NCBI RefSeq assembly: GCF_000269805.1
Contig: NZ_JH711481.1
Coordinates: forward strand, 719,531 to 783,530
Origin: Actinomyces massiliensis 4401292
GTDB taxonomy: Bacteria > Actinomycetota > Actinomycetes > Actinomycetales > Actinomycetaceae
Reading direction: 5' to 3'
DNA length: 64,000 nucleotides
Shown piece after piece: positions 1 through 8,024 of the stretch. How positions within the stretch are numbered: position 1 is the first letter of the stretch; each line of letters opens with the position of its first letter. Both the position numbers and the translations under genes were made by a program. A model generated the notes under the pieces. The model was not told the DNA's origin and ran no database searches. It saw only the letters and a program-made list of their open reading frames with translations.

Positions 1-841
1 CCCTTCCAATGGCGTCCCCGCGGTGAGTTCCAGGGCTCGCCTCCTGGTCTTCATCGTCATCGCACTTAGTTCCGGGTGGATCGGGGTCTTCGTCAACCGC
101 CTCCTCGGCATTCCCGACTCCATGGACTCGGCGGGCGCCGCCATCTGGATCGTGACTCCGCTGCTGGTCGGCATTGTCATGGGGCTCACGGATCCGTCCC
201 TGCGGCGCTCCTATCTCGCCTCGTGGAAGCCGGGCCGGTTCCGGGCCTACGGTGTGGCGCTCGTCGTCTTCCCCCTGTCCTTTGTGGCGGCCATCGCCGT
301 TGGTTGGGCGGCCGGGTGGCTGGAGCCTTCCGGGCTGGGTGCCTTCGCGGGCGTGGTGGTCGCGGCTGCGGTGGGGACTCTGGGCAAGAACGTCTTCGAG
401 GAAGGGGCCTGGCGCGGCTACCTGGCGCCCGCCCTCGTGGGTCGAGGGCTGCCGGACCTCTGGGTCTGGGTTATCTCGGGGACTGTGTGGGCGGTGTGGC
501 ACTACCCCTACTACCTGTTCCTCTTCGATGAGTCCCTGACGCGCGCGGTCTGGGACGTCCCCCCGGTCGTCTACGCCACGCTGGGGATCGTGATCATGAA
601 CCTGTGGGCGCCCCTGTTCACCGAGCTGCGGCTGCTCAGCGGGAGCTTCTGGCCCGGCGTCATCGCCCACAGCGTGGCCAACCTCAGTCAGCTCCCCCTG
701 GCGTACGGCGGGCTTCCGATCGAGTCGGGCAAGCACCTGATCGTCTCCCCATTGGCGGGCCTGATCTCCAACGCCGTCGTCCTGGGTGCGGGCCTGTTGC
801 TGTGGGCGCGTCGCACGGGCCGTCTGCGCCGGGCTCGGTGA
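1..841 (+). CDS. CPBP family intramembrane metalloprotease, copy 1 (5' end outside window)
   Basis: Hydrophobic protein of the CPBP/Rce1-like family (type II CAAX-protease-like, integral membrane). The three family motifs are visible: EEGAWR (EExxxR), a WxxxH motif (WAVWHYPYY) and a C-terminal HSVAN. The reading frame is already open at base 2 and codes the same residues (PSNGVPAVSSRARLL) as the internal second copy at 1467-2327, so the true start probably lies just upstream of the window; the first in-window start is GTG 23. It is close to identical to copy 2, differing mostly by conservative changes (for example IWIVTPLLVG versus IWIAIPLLAG). Substrate unknown; in Gram-positives such proteins often act in bacteriocin immunity or signalling, but nothing here shows that. 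Confidence 0.85.
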   Translation, partial: PSNGVPAVSSRARLLVFIVIALSSGWIGVFVNRLLGIPDSMDSAGAAIWIVTPLLVGIVMGLTDPSLRRSYLASWKPGRFRAYGVALVVFPLSFVAAIAVGWAAGWLEPSGLGAFAGVVVAAAVGTLGKNVFEEGAWRGYLAPALVGRGLPDLWVWVISGTVWAVWHYPYYLFLFDESLTRAVWDVPPVVYATLGIVIMNLWAPLFTELRLLSGSFWPGVIAHSVANLSQLPLAYGGLPIESGKHLIVSPLAGLISNAVVLGAGLLLWARRTGRLRRAR

Positions 842-962
842 GCGGACGGCGGGCGGGCGCGTCGCACGGGCCGCCTGCGCTGGGCTCGGTGAGCGGACGG
901 CGGGCGGGCGCGTTCCAGGTGCTCGCCCTCGGTGCTGCGCGCGACCATTTCGTCCAGCCACT

Positions 963-1157
963 TCATCCAGCCATGGCAACAGCTGGCCCGCATGATCCCC
1001 GGCCGTATAGGCGACCCGCCCCTCGGGTCCCCGCGAACAGCGCGCTTGGCCCCAGCAGCACCGCGTCACCGAGGATGACGGGCTGTTGACCGAACTCGCT
1101 GAACACGACGGCCGTGCCATCGCGCACAACAACGAGCCGGACGACCTTGTACGCCAC
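963..1157 (-). pseudogene. Fragment resembling the N-terminal cupin part of an AraC-type regulator
   Basis: The minus strand codes RLVVVRDGTAVVFSEFG...GDAVLLGPSALFAG, which reads like the ligand-binding half of an AraC-family regulator. The similarity is from memory and not decisive. No HTH domain follows, the frame ends in unrelated sequence, and the segment is missing from the second duplicate. Most likely a gene remnant caught in the duplication. Confidence 0.35.
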
Positions 1158-1220
1158 AGGGCCGACAGGCCCTCCGAGTCCGAGCCGACAAAGGCGGAGA
1201 GATACGGCTAGTCACTCATC

Positions 1221-1425
1221 AATGAACCTCGCGATTCAGTGCCGGGTCAGTGCCGGTGCAGTGCTGGTTCGGTGCCGGTGCAGGTGCCGATGCGCCCAGT
1301 GGGGGCTGTGCATCCGTCCGAGGACGTTGCCGAACGGGTCGATGATGGAGGCCGTCGTGAATCCGCCGCCGCGTTCGGTCGTAGGAGCGTGTATCTGCGC
1401 GCCACGGGCGGGGAGCGAACGAGGC
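1221..1425 (-). pseudogene. Truncated VOC/glyoxalase remnant
   Basis: Duplicate of the 3' part of the VOC gene at 2452-2892. It still codes the C-terminal beta segment (IHAPTTERGGGFTTASIIDPFGNVLG) but has no N-terminal half, and small insertions of GGTGC-type repeats alter the tail. Without the first half of the VOC fold it cannot be functional. Confidence 0.7.
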
Positions 1426-1431
1426 TGCCGC

Positions 1432-1464
1432 TATACTTGTAAAATCGAATAGTCGCATTTTACA
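1432..1464 (+). promoter_or_regulatory. Promoter and inverted-repeat operator of CPBP copy 2
   Basis: TATACT (1432-1437) is a good -10 hexamer. Directly downstream lies TGTAAAAT-N11-ATTTTACA (1438-1445/1457-1464), a perfect A+T-rich inverted repeat in a G+C-rich setting, ending two bases before ATG 1467. Its position over the expected transcription start suggests a repressor site. No convincing -35 box is visible. Confidence 0.55.
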
Positions 1465-1466
1465 GT

Positions 1467-2327
1467 ATGGGCATGAGTGAAACATGCCCTTCCAATGGCG
1501 TCCCCGCGGTGAGTTCCAGGGCCCGCCTCCTGGTCTTCGTCGTCATCGCACTTAGTTCCGGGTGGATCGGGGTCTTCGTCAATCGTCTCCTCGGAACTCC
1601 CGACTCCATGGACTCGGCGGGTGCCGGCATTTGGATCGCGATTCCGCTGCTGGCCGGCATCGTCATGGGCGTCACGGATCGATCCCTGCGGCGCTCCTAC
1701 GGCGCCTCGTGGAAGCCGGGGCGGCTTCGGGCCTACGGTGTGGCGCTGGTCGTCTTTCCCCTGTCGTTCGCGGCGGCCATCGCCGTTGGTTGGGCGGCCG
1801 GGTGGCTGGAGCCTTCCGGGCTGGGTGCCTTCGCGGGCGTGGTGGTTGCGGCTGCGGTGGGGACTCTGGGCAAGAACGTCTTCGAGGAAGGGGCTTGGCG
1901 CGGCTATCTGGCGCCCGCCCTCGTGGGTCGAGGGCTGCCGGATCCCTGGGTCTGGGTTATCTCGGGGACTGTGTGGGCGGTGTGGCACTGCCCCTATTAC
2001 CTGTTCTTCTTGGACGAGTCCCTGGTGCGCGCGGTCTGGGATGTTCCCCCGGTCGTCTTCTTCACGCTGGGGGTCGTGATCATGAACCTGTGGGCGCCCC
2101 TGTTCACCGAGCTGCGGCTGCTCAGCGGGAGCTTCTGGCCCGGCGTCATCGCCCACAGCGTGGCCAACCTCAGCCAGCTCCCCCTGACGACGGGCGGGCT
2201 TCCGATCGCCCCGGGCAAGCACCTGATCGTCTCCCCAATGGTGGGGCTGATCCCCAACGCCGTCGTCCTGGGCGCCGGCCTGCTGCTGTGGGCGCGTCGC
2301 ACGGGCCGTCTGCGCCGGGGGCGGTGA
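1467..2327 (+). CDS. CPBP family intramembrane metalloprotease, copy 2
   Basis: 286-residue polytopic membrane protein of the CPBP/Rce1-like protease family. Putative catalytic residues: E140/E141 and R145 in EEGAWR, H174 in WAVWHCP, H230 in HSVAN. Hydrophobic segments cover roughly residues 20-40, 50-68, 88-112, 118-135, 158-180, 190-215 and 250-275. Start ATG 1467 follows a palindromic operator; an in-frame ATG at 1473 is an alternative, and neither has a strong ribosome-binding site, so translation may be nearly leaderless. It is the complete member of a tandem pair with 1-841. The convergent VOC gene begins about 120 bp downstream. Cellular substrate unknown. Confidence 0.88.
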   Translation: MGMSETCPSNGVPAVSSRARLLVFVVIALSSGWIGVFVNRLLGTPDSMDSAGAGIWIAIPLLAGIVMGVTDRSLRRSYGASWKPGRLRAYGVALVVFPLSFAAAIAVGWAAGWLEPSGLGAFAGVVVAAAVGTLGKNVFEEGAWRGYLAPALVGRGLPDPWVWVISGTVWAVWHCPYYLFFLDESLVRAVWDVPPVVFFTLGVVIMNLWAPLFTELRLLSGSFWPGVIAHSVANLSQLPLTTGGLPIAPGKHLIVSPMVGLIPNAVVLGAGLLLWARRTGRLRRGR

Positions 2328-2451
2328 GCGGACGGCGGGTGGGCGTTCCAGGTGCTCGCCCTCGGTGCTGAGCGCGACGTTGTACGCCACAGGGCCGACA
2401 GGCCCTCCGAGTCCGAGCCGACAAGGGCGGAGAGATACGGCTGATCGCTCA

Positions 2452-2892
2452 TCAATGAACCTCGCGATTCAGTGCCGGGTCAGTGCTGGTGCAGTGCCGG
2501 TGCGCCCAGTGAGGGCTGTGCATCAGTCCGAGGACGTTGCCGAACGGGTCGATGATGGAAGCCGTCGTGAATCCGCCGCCGCGTTCGGTCGTAGGAGCGT
2601 GTATCTGCGCGCCACGGGCGAGAAGCGCGTCCAGGGCCGACTCGACGTCGTCGACCTGCCAATAGGTGGTCGAGCCGCCCGCACCCGAAGACCCTGCCGG
2701 TGCGTAGGCGCGGTTCATGATGCCGAGCTCGTCTTCGTCGGGGCCGATGCGGAACTCGACGTATGCGGCAGGCCCGGTCTCGGGACGGCGGAAGTACGGG
2801 CCAATGCCGAGGGTGTCGGAGTACCAGTCGGCTGCTGCGTCCACATCGTCGGCGGTGAGCACCATCGTGGTGAGGCCCTGCAGGTGAGTCAT
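2452..2892 (-). CDS. VOC family (glyoxalase/bleomycin-resistance-like) protein
   Basis: 146 residues with the paired beta-alpha-beta-beta-beta VOC modules: LTTMVLTADDVDAAADWYSDTLG at the N-terminus and TYWQVDDVESALDALLARGAQIHAPTT...DPFGNVLGL at the C-terminus. The family binds a metal and acts as glyoxalase, dioxygenase or binding protein; the substrate cannot be told from sequence. It is divergent from the WYL regulator at 2985 with a perfect palindrome between them, so the regulator may control it. The last residues (HCTSTDPALNREVH) are repetitive and differ in the broken duplicate, so the tail is probably not important. Confidence 0.8.
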   Translation of the reverse strand: MTHLQGLTTMVLTADDVDAAADWYSDTLGIGPYFRRPETGPAAYVEFRIGPDEDELGIMNRAYAPAGSSGAGGSTTYWQVDDVESALDALLARGAQIHAPTTERGGGFTTASIIDPFGNVLGLMHSPHWAHRHCTSTDPALNREVH

Positions 2893-2942
2893 CGTGCTGT
2901 CCTTGCTTCGTGAGGGATCGTTCTACTCCACTCTGGCAGGTG

Positions 2943-2965
2943 AAGTGCTCATCTTATGAGCACTT
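2943..2965. promoter_or_regulatory. Perfect palindrome between VOC and WYL genes
   Basis: AAGTGCTCAT-CTT-ATGAGCACTT, 10-bp arms with a 3-bp spacer, lies 20 bp upstream of the WYL start and about 50 bp upstream of the divergent VOC start. Probable operator for the WYL regulator or another dimeric regulator. Confidence 0.6.
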
Positions 2966-2984
2966 TGCTTGAGAAGATCGAGCC

Positions 2985-3932
2985 ATGCGTGCTGACCGGC
3001 TCATCGCTCTCCTGCTCCTGCTGCAATCCCGGGGCCGAGTCACCGCCGCTACGGTTGCGGCTGAGTTGGAGGTGTCACTGGCGACGGCCAGACGTGACCT
3101 CGAAGCGCTGTCGGCGGCGGGCGTGCCCCTCTATGTGCAGTCGGGTCGCGGCGGAGGGTGGCAGCTCATCGGTGACGCCCGCACCAACCTGTCCGGGCTT
3201 TCGGTGTATGAGTCGCGAGCCGTGTTCTGGCTGCTGGGTACTGCTGGACTCGCCTCGCCGCAGACGCGCCTCGCCACGAAGAAACTGATTCGTGCATTGC
3301 CGGAATCGATGCGCGACGAAGCCGAACGCCTTGCCGCGTCGATTCACTACGACCACACCGCATGGGGCGAGCATCCTCGCGAATCGGCGAAAGGTCTGGA
3401 GTTGCTGCGTGATGCGATCGTGAAGCGGCAGATGGTTCGGGCCTCCTACACCACGGGCGAGGGCGCCCGGGGCGCGCACGAGCTTCGGCCCCTGGGGCTG
3501 GTTGCCAAGGCGGGCATCTGGTATCTCATTGCGGATGGTGAGCGGGGGCCGCGGAGCTACCGAGTCGAACGACTGGCTGAACTTCATCTCACAGGTGAGC
3601 AGTTCGAGCCACCGCACGATTTCGATCTTGTCGCCTACTGGCACGCTCATGCCGAGGAAGTCGAGACCTTGCGTTCGCAGATCGCCGCGACGCTCAGAGT
3701 TCCCATGACGGTTGTGCCGATCCTGCAACAGCAGTTCGGTCGATACTGCACAGTGCTCGACCGGCAGGGCGAGCATGCTGCGGTCGAAGTCCGAGCCCAC
3801 CTCTTGACCGGCCTCGCCGAACAACTCGCCGGATGGGGTAACCGCATCGAGGTCATATCACCCTCGGAGCTGCGGGCCGAACTGGTTCGCCTCGGAACTG
3901 AACTCGTCGCTCACCATAACGAAGCACCATAG
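2985..3932 (+). CDS. WYL-domain transcriptional regulator (YafY/DeoR-like)
   Basis: 315 residues. Residues 1-60 form an HTH_11-type winged helix (MRADRLIALLLLLQSRGRVTAATVAAELEVSLATARRDLEAL). Residues 140-215 form a WYL domain (LRPLGLVAKAGIWYLIADGERGPRSYRVERL), which senses ligands or nucleic acid fragments in this family, and the rest is a WCX-like extension. It probably regulates the divergent VOC gene through the palindrome at 2943-2965. The gene ends within a 13-bp tandem repeat whose first unit supplies the stop codon. Confidence 0.85.
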   Translation: MRADRLIALLLLLQSRGRVTAATVAAELEVSLATARRDLEALSAAGVPLYVQSGRGGGWQLIGDARTNLSGLSVYESRAVFWLLGTAGLASPQTRLATKKLIRALPESMRDEAERLAASIHYDHTAWGEHPRESAKGLELLRDAIVKRQMVRASYTTGEGARGAHELRPLGLVAKAGIWYLIADGERGPRSYRVERLAELHLTGEQFEPPHDFDLVAYWHAHAEEVETLRSQIAATLRVPMTVVPILQQQFGRYCTVLDRQGEHAAVEVRAHLLTGLAEQLAGWGNRIEVISPSELRAELVRLGTELVAHHNEAP

Positions 3933-3951
3933 CGAAGCACCATAGCGAAGC
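3914..3951 (+). repeat. 13-bp tandem repeat over the WYL stop codon
   Basis: CGAAGCACCATAG occurs as about three head-to-tail units, the last incomplete. The first TAG is the stop codon of the WYL gene. A 13-bp unit is not a multiple of three, but copy-number change downstream of the stop would not alter the protein. Confidence 0.6.
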
Positions 3952-4375
3952 AGCTCCGTGAAAGGCGGCGTGCTCCTGCTCCGTGGCAGCGGTGCTGACG
4001 CGCGCGATTGCAGGTGAGTGCGTTTGCAGTGCCTCGGCTAGGCGCCGGTCCTGTACGTACGGGCCGGGCGCCCCCGTCCGGAGAGGCCGGGTGTCCGCAT
4101 ACTGCGGCCCTCGTTAGCATCGCGCCGGCGCCCCCCGTCCGGAGGAGCTGGGCTCGCAGTGTGCGAGCGGTCCTGCGGAGGGTGACAGGCACTGGGATGG
4201 CGGCATCGCCCTTGATGAACCTTCTCATCAAAGGGTGTGGGCTCGTGTAATCTGGCGCTTGTGGTGAGCATGTGTGTGCTTGCTGCGCCGCCCTCGTCGG
4301 CGGTCGGATCCGGTCTCTTCCCAGTACGTCCTGTGACGCTGGGAAGAAACCGCAGGCCTATGGAGCTGAAGAAAG
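3933..4375. other. Gene-free stretch between WYL gene and small hypothetical gene
   Basis: No coding signal is convincing. It contains two related GC-rich segments (GGCGCCCCCGTCCGGAG near 4068 and GGCGCCCCCCGTCCGGAG near 4128) and an inverted repeat at 4209-4235 (CCCTTGATGA-N6-TCATCAAAGGG) that could be a terminator stem without a T-tract or an operator for the downstream gene. Confidence 0.4.
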
Positions 4376-4684
4376 ATGACGCGCGCAAAGAAGTTCGAGG
4401 CGACCACCTACCTCAGGACAGACAACCCCGAGTCGATTGCCGACCTGGCCCACGACCTGGACGTCAAGGCGCGCGAGTACGCTCGTGGGCGGGAGGGGAT
4501 CGCGGTCATCGAGGTGCGCCCCGCGCCCAGCATCTCCAGTGTGGCCATCTCTCTGGAGGTCTCCAGCATGCTCCCCTCGGCGGCGGCCCAGACCGCCAGG
4601 GACTTTCTCGAACAGGTGCAGGGCCTCATGGAGGATCGGGGCAGCACCTTCAAGAGCGCCAGTCGCGAGCTCGCCTACGCCTGA
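4376..4684 (+). CDS. Small hypothetical protein
   Basis: 102 residues, not recognised. Predicted soluble alpha/beta protein (MTRAKKFEATTYLRTDNPESIADLAHDLDVKAREYARG...), with a central beta segment (AVIEVRPAPSISSVAISLEVS) and a C-terminal helix (AAQTARDFLEQVQGLMEDRG). Start ATG 4376 follows a purine-rich GAAGAAAG. Codon use (G/C in third positions) supports coding. It converges with rarA; there is no operon partner. Confidence 0.6.
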   Translation: MTRAKKFEATTYLRTDNPESIADLAHDLDVKAREYARGREGIAVIEVRPAPSISSVAISLEVSSMLPSAAAQTARDFLEQVQGLMEDRGSTFKSASRELAYA

Positions 4685-4794
4685 CCCTGACTCATGCCCG
4701 CCGCCCCGGAGAGGACCCGTGAGGAGCGCTTCCTCTCCTGGGTCGGGCGCGAGGATCGAACGGCAGTGCGCACTCGCCGGCCCCGCCGTCGTAC

Positions 4795-6438
4795 TCAGCC
4801 GTGGGGGTGCTGGCGCTTCCGCCGCAGCGCCTCCCAGTGGGTCAGGCGTTCGCGGATGCGGCGCTCGTGACCGCGATCGGTCGGCTCGTAGAAGGGCTCG
4901 CGCTCGCCGGGCGGCGGGTAGCCGTCGGGGAAGTAGTCGGCGCCCGAGAAGCCGTCGGCGGTATCCGGGTCGTACTGGTAGCCGGCCCCGTAGCCGAGCT
5001 CCTTCATCAGGCGCGTCGGCGCATTGAGGATGTGCGCGGGCGGGGCGAGCGAGCCCGTCTGCTGCGCCGCCCTCTGCGCCCGCCCGAGACCCCGGTAGAC
5101 CGCGATCGACTTGGGCGCGGTGGCCAGGTGCACGACCGCCTGGGCGATGGCGAGCTCCCCCTCCGGGGAGCCGAGTCGCTCATAGGCATCCCAGGCGGCC
5201 AATGCCATCTGCAGGGCCCCGGGCTCGGCCATTCCCACATCCTCGCTGGCGAAGCGCACGAGACGCCGCACCACGTACAGCGGATCCTCCCCACCGTCCA
5301 GCATCCGCGCCAGCCAGTACAGGGCGGCGTCCGGATCGGAGCCGCGCATCGACTTGTGGAGGGCCGAGATGAGGTTGTAGTGCTCCTCGCCGGACTTGTC
5401 GTACAGGGGAGATCGCGAGGCGACGACGGCGGTCAGATCCTCGGCGTCCAGAAGAGCCCGGCTGTCAGGGGCGGCGTCGGCCCCGGCTGTCCCGGCTCTG
5501 TCGCCGGTCTCCCGGGCGGCGTGGGCCCTGTCGGTCCCGGTGCGGTCTTCGGCCCCGTGCGGGAGGTCGGCCCCGGCTGGCAAGTCGGCCTCGGGGCCCA
5601 CGGGTGAGCGGGGTCTGGTGTGCGGGTCAGGTGTCACCGGCGCTCCGGGGCTCGCGGGTGAGCGGGGCCTTTCGGGTGTTCCCGTGTCCCCGCTGTCGTG
5701 GCCGGAGCCGTTCTCGGCTCCCCGGGCCGACCGGTCACCGGCTCCCCTGAGGCGGGCCCAGCCCACGATCTGCTCGACCATGCTCAGCAGATAGCGGCCA
5801 TCGCCGTCGGCCATGATGATCAGGGCTGCGCGGGCGGCCTCGGTCAGCGGGAGCGGGCCGCCGGCCATCGCCTCGGCGCGGGCGAGCAGGACGGCCAGGG
5901 CGCGGTCGTCGAGGCGGCGCAGGACCAGGACCTGGCAGCGGGACAGTAGGGCGCCGTTGAGCTCGAAGCTCGGGTTCTCCGTGGTCGCGCCGACCAGTAC
6001 GACCGTCCCGTCCTCGACGTAGGGCAGGAAGGAGTCCTGCTGCGCGCGGTTGAACCGGTGGATCTCGTCGACGAACAGCAGCGTGCCCTGCCCGAGCTCG
6101 TGGCGGCGCGCAGCGGTGGTGAAGACCTTGCGGAGATCCGCCACTCCGGAGAAGGTCGCCGAGATCTGCTCGAAAATCAGGCCGGTGCGCGCTGCCAGCA
6201 GTCGGGCGATCGTCGTCTTCCCGCAGCCCGGCGGCCCCCACAAGATGATGGAGGACAGTCGGCCCGCCTCGACCATGCGGCCCAGTGGCGCATCCGGGGC
6301 CAGCAGGTGGTCCTGGCCCACGACGTCGTCGAGTGCGCGCGGCCGCAGACGGTCCGCAAGCGGTCGCGTCGGGTCCGTGACGGCGGGGTCGCCGCTCTCC
6401 GCCGCGGCGTCGAAGAGCGAGGGGGCGTCGGTGCTCAT
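4795..6438 (-). CDS. rarA: Replication-associated recombination protein A (RarA/MgsA AAA+ ATPase)
   Basis: 547 residues from ATG 6438 (MSTDAPSLFDAAAESG, the usual RarA start; the frame is open further upstream but only through repeat DNA). Walker A GPPGCGKT at 68-75, Walker B with DEIH at 124-127, sensor segment ATTENPSFELN, and the C-terminal tetramerisation domain (NLISALHKSMRGSDPDAALYWLARML...EDVGMA). RarA acts on stalled replication forks and with clamp-loader and SSB proteins. Unusual: about 98 residues of low-complexity Gly/Asp/Arg/Pro sequence (about 231-328) sit between the AAA+ lid and the C-terminal domain, making it roughly 100 residues longer than usual. Confidence 0.93.
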   Translation of the reverse strand: MSTDAPSLFDAAAESGDPAVTDPTRPLADRLRPRALDDVVGQDHLLAPDAPLGRMVEAGRLSSIILWGPPGCGKTTIARLLAARTGLIFEQISATFSGVADLRKVFTTAARRHELGQGTLLFVDEIHRFNRAQQDSFLPYVEDGTVVLVGATTENPSFELNGALLSRCQVLVLRRLDDRALAVLLARAEAMAGGPLPLTEAARAALIIMADGDGRYLLSMVEQIVGWARLRGAGDRSARGAENGSGHDSGDTGTPERPRSPASPGAPVTPDPHTRPRSPVGPEADLPAGADLPHGAEDRTGTDRAHAARETGDRAGTAGADAAPDSRALLDAEDLTAVVASRSPLYDKSGEEHYNLISALHKSMRGSDPDAALYWLARMLDGGEDPLYVVRRLVRFASEDVGMAEPGALQMALAAWDAYERLGSPEGELAIAQAVVHLATAPKSIAVYRGLGRAQRAAQQTGSLAPPAHILNAPTRLMKELGYGAGYQYDPDTADGFSGADYFPDGYPPPGEREPFYEPTDRGHERRIRERLTHWEALRRKRQHPHG

Positions 6439-6535
6439 GCGCCCCAGGCTACGGCGGCGCGGGTGCGCCGGCGGGCATCTTGACCGGCTCCCCAAGGCGA
6501 GCCTTGAAGGGCGCGGAGCCCGGCGGGCGCTTCGA

Positions 6536-6614
6536 ACCGATCTCGAGCCGGAGTGCGACCGATCTCGAGGCGGAACTGGACCGATCTCGAGGCGGAGTGC
6601 GACCGATCTCGGCG
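6536..6614 (+). repeat. Repeat array B1 (22-bp units)
   Basis: Four copies of the core CCGATCTCG at 22-bp spacing, separated by AGCCGGAGTGCGA-type spacers. One of nine such arrays in the window; upstream of rarA. Confidence 0.85.
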
Positions 6615-6663
6615 AAAAGAGGGGGCGGGGGTGGGCGGCTCCTGCGTCGAGGTTGACGAGATT

Positions 6664-6716
6664 GACATTCTCGAACGAGATCGACGGTGGCACCGTCGAT
6701 CTCGTTCGAAAATGTC
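6664..6716. repeat. Palindromic repeat A1 (53 bp)
   Basis: 26-bp arms around a single central base; left arm starts GACATTCTCGAACGAG, centre CGACGGTG-G-CACCGTCG, with one mismatch near the outer end. One of five copies. It could form a long hairpin in RNA. It lies between the ROK 3' end and rarA. Confidence 0.9.
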
Positions 6717-6777
6717 TATCTGGATGGGAAGGGCATAGGAGAGTGAGGGGGAAATGCGGGAGGGAGGGCAGCCGGCC

Positions 6778-7968
6778 CTACCGGTCGGACTGCCCCCGAG
6801 TCGCCCAGGCAGCCAGTCCGGCGGGGCTCGCCACCTCGTCCAGGGCGGCTTCGATGGTGCCGACCAGTGCGGCGTCGGCCCCGAGCTCGCCGACGACGAT
6901 CCTCGGCTGGTCCTCGCGCAGGCATCGCATGAGGCCGTTCGCCAGGGCCTCCTCGAATGCCTCGGGCGAATGAGCGCGCAGAAGCGGCCCGATCCCGCCG
7001 AGGGTGACGACGTCGGGGTCGGTGACATTGATCAGCCCGGCCAGGCCGCTGCCCAGGCTCGCGGACGCGGCCTCAATCGCCGGGCGATGGGCGGGGGCCC
7101 CTCGGGCGATGATCGCCCCAACACCGGCCGCCGAGTCGTCCTCGGCCCTCAGTCGCCCGGCCAGCGGCCTGGTTCCCAGGACGGTGTCCCAGCAGCCACG
7201 CGCACCGCAGTCGCAGACCGCCTTCGGGTCGCCCAGGGGGAGGTGCCCGACCTCCATCGCCAGTCCGGTCGCCCCGAGCACGGGCGCGCCGTTAAGGACG
7301 AGGCCGCCGCCGACGCCTGTGAGCACGGTCAGATGCAGGGCGCTGCGTGCGCCGCGCGAGGCGCCGCGGCGGGACTCCGCCAGGGCCTCGCAGGTGGCGT
7401 CGTTGGCGACGAGGAGGGCGGTGTCCGGCACGGCCAGGGGGGTGAGGCTCACCTGGTCCCAATCCAGGACGGAGGATTGGACGACGGTTCCCTCGCGGAC
7501 GGTGGCGGCCACGGCGACCGATACGGCCCGCACCCGGCCCGGGCGGCCGTTCGCCTCCGCGATCACCGCTCGGCGGATCGGGGCGAGCACGTCGTCTGGG
7601 CCGCGGCCGCGATGGGGGGCGGAGGCTGCGGCTGTCAGGCGGCCGTCGAGGCCGGCGGTCGCCATCCGCCAGCCGGTGGCGGTGATCTCGATGGCGACGA
7701 TGAGTGGGCCCTCCGGGTGTGCGGTGAGCTCCGAGGTGGGCCGCCCCCGGCCGTGGGGGACCGGCGTCCCCTCGCCGAGGATGGCGGCCTGGCGCATGCG
7801 CGTCACCAGATCGGCGGCCGTGCCGCTGGAGATCGCGAGTTCTTGGGCGACCCGTGCCCGGGTGATGCCGGGGTGGCGGCGTACCAGGGCGCAGACATCG
7901 GCCGCCAGGGTCCAGCGGAGCCGGTCGGCGGTGCCGCGTCGTTGCGCCGGGTGCGTCGGCTGTGGCAT
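6778..7968 (-). CDS. ROK family transcriptional regulator (NagC/XylR type)
   Basis: 396 residues from ATG 7968, which has GGAG at a good distance; a longer start at 8007 overlaps the operator region and is less likely. N-terminal winged HTH (about 20-70, ITRARVAQELAISSGTAADLVTRM), then the ROK sugar-kinase-like fold with the zinc-binding cluster CDCGARGCWDT and the GHLPLG segment. It retains TGVGGGLVLNG and GGIGPLL motifs, but as a regulator it probably senses a sugar rather than phosphorylating it. Divergent from the HAD phosphatase gene with an A+T-rich inverted repeat between them, so it probably represses that operon. Confidence 0.87.
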   Translation of the reverse strand: MPQPTHPAQRRGTADRLRWTLAADVCALVRRHPGITRARVAQELAISSGTAADLVTRMRQAAILGEGTPVPHGRGRPTSELTAHPEGPLIVAIEITATGWRMATAGLDGRLTAAASAPHRGRGPDDVLAPIRRAVIAEANGRPGRVRAVSVAVAATVREGTVVQSSVLDWDQVSLTPLAVPDTALLVANDATCEALAESRRGASRGARSALHLTVLTGVGGGLVLNGAPVLGATGLAMEVGHLPLGDPKAVCDCGARGCWDTVLGTRPLAGRLRAEDDSAAGVGAIIARGAPAHRPAIEAASASLGSGLAGLINVTDPDVVTLGGIGPLLRAHSPEAFEEALANGLMRCLREDQPRIVVGELGADAALVGTIEAALDEVASPAGLAAWATRGQSDR

Positions 7969-7992
7969 GAGCTTCTCCGGTCCCTCGTCTAG

Positions 7993-8019
7993 TATTTTAA
8001 TCGGCACGCGAGTTTAATA
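7993..8019. promoter_or_regulatory. Putative ROK operator in divergent promoter
   Basis: TATTTTAA-N12-TTTAATA, an imperfect A+T-rich inverted repeat between the divergent starts 7968 and 8025. This matches the TTAA-type half-sites known for ROK regulators. It ends five bases before the HAD start. Confidence 0.55.
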
Positions 8020-8024
8020 GGTGC

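Larger units (their letters stand above)
1..2621. repeat. Tandem duplication of CPBP gene plus partial VOC gene
   Basis: Bases 1-1422 and about 1487-2621 are two diverged copies of one unit: CPBP gene, its 3' flank, and the end of the VOC gene on the opposite strand. Homology ends abruptly after GCGCCACGGGCG in both copies (near 1422 and 2621). Copy 1 keeps about 230 bp (near 910-1145) that copy 2 lacks and has an extra short repeat of its 3' flank (GAGCGGACGGCGGGCGGGCG near 840 and 890). Only copy 2 retains a complete VOC gene. Confidence 0.8.
6439..6777. other. Intergenic stretch holding repeat array B1 and palindrome A1
   Basis: The space between divergent rarA (starting at 6438) and the 3' end of the ROK gene is largely repeat DNA (6536-6614 and 6664-6716). 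Frames crossing it translate the repeats and are not separate genes. Confidence 0.6.
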
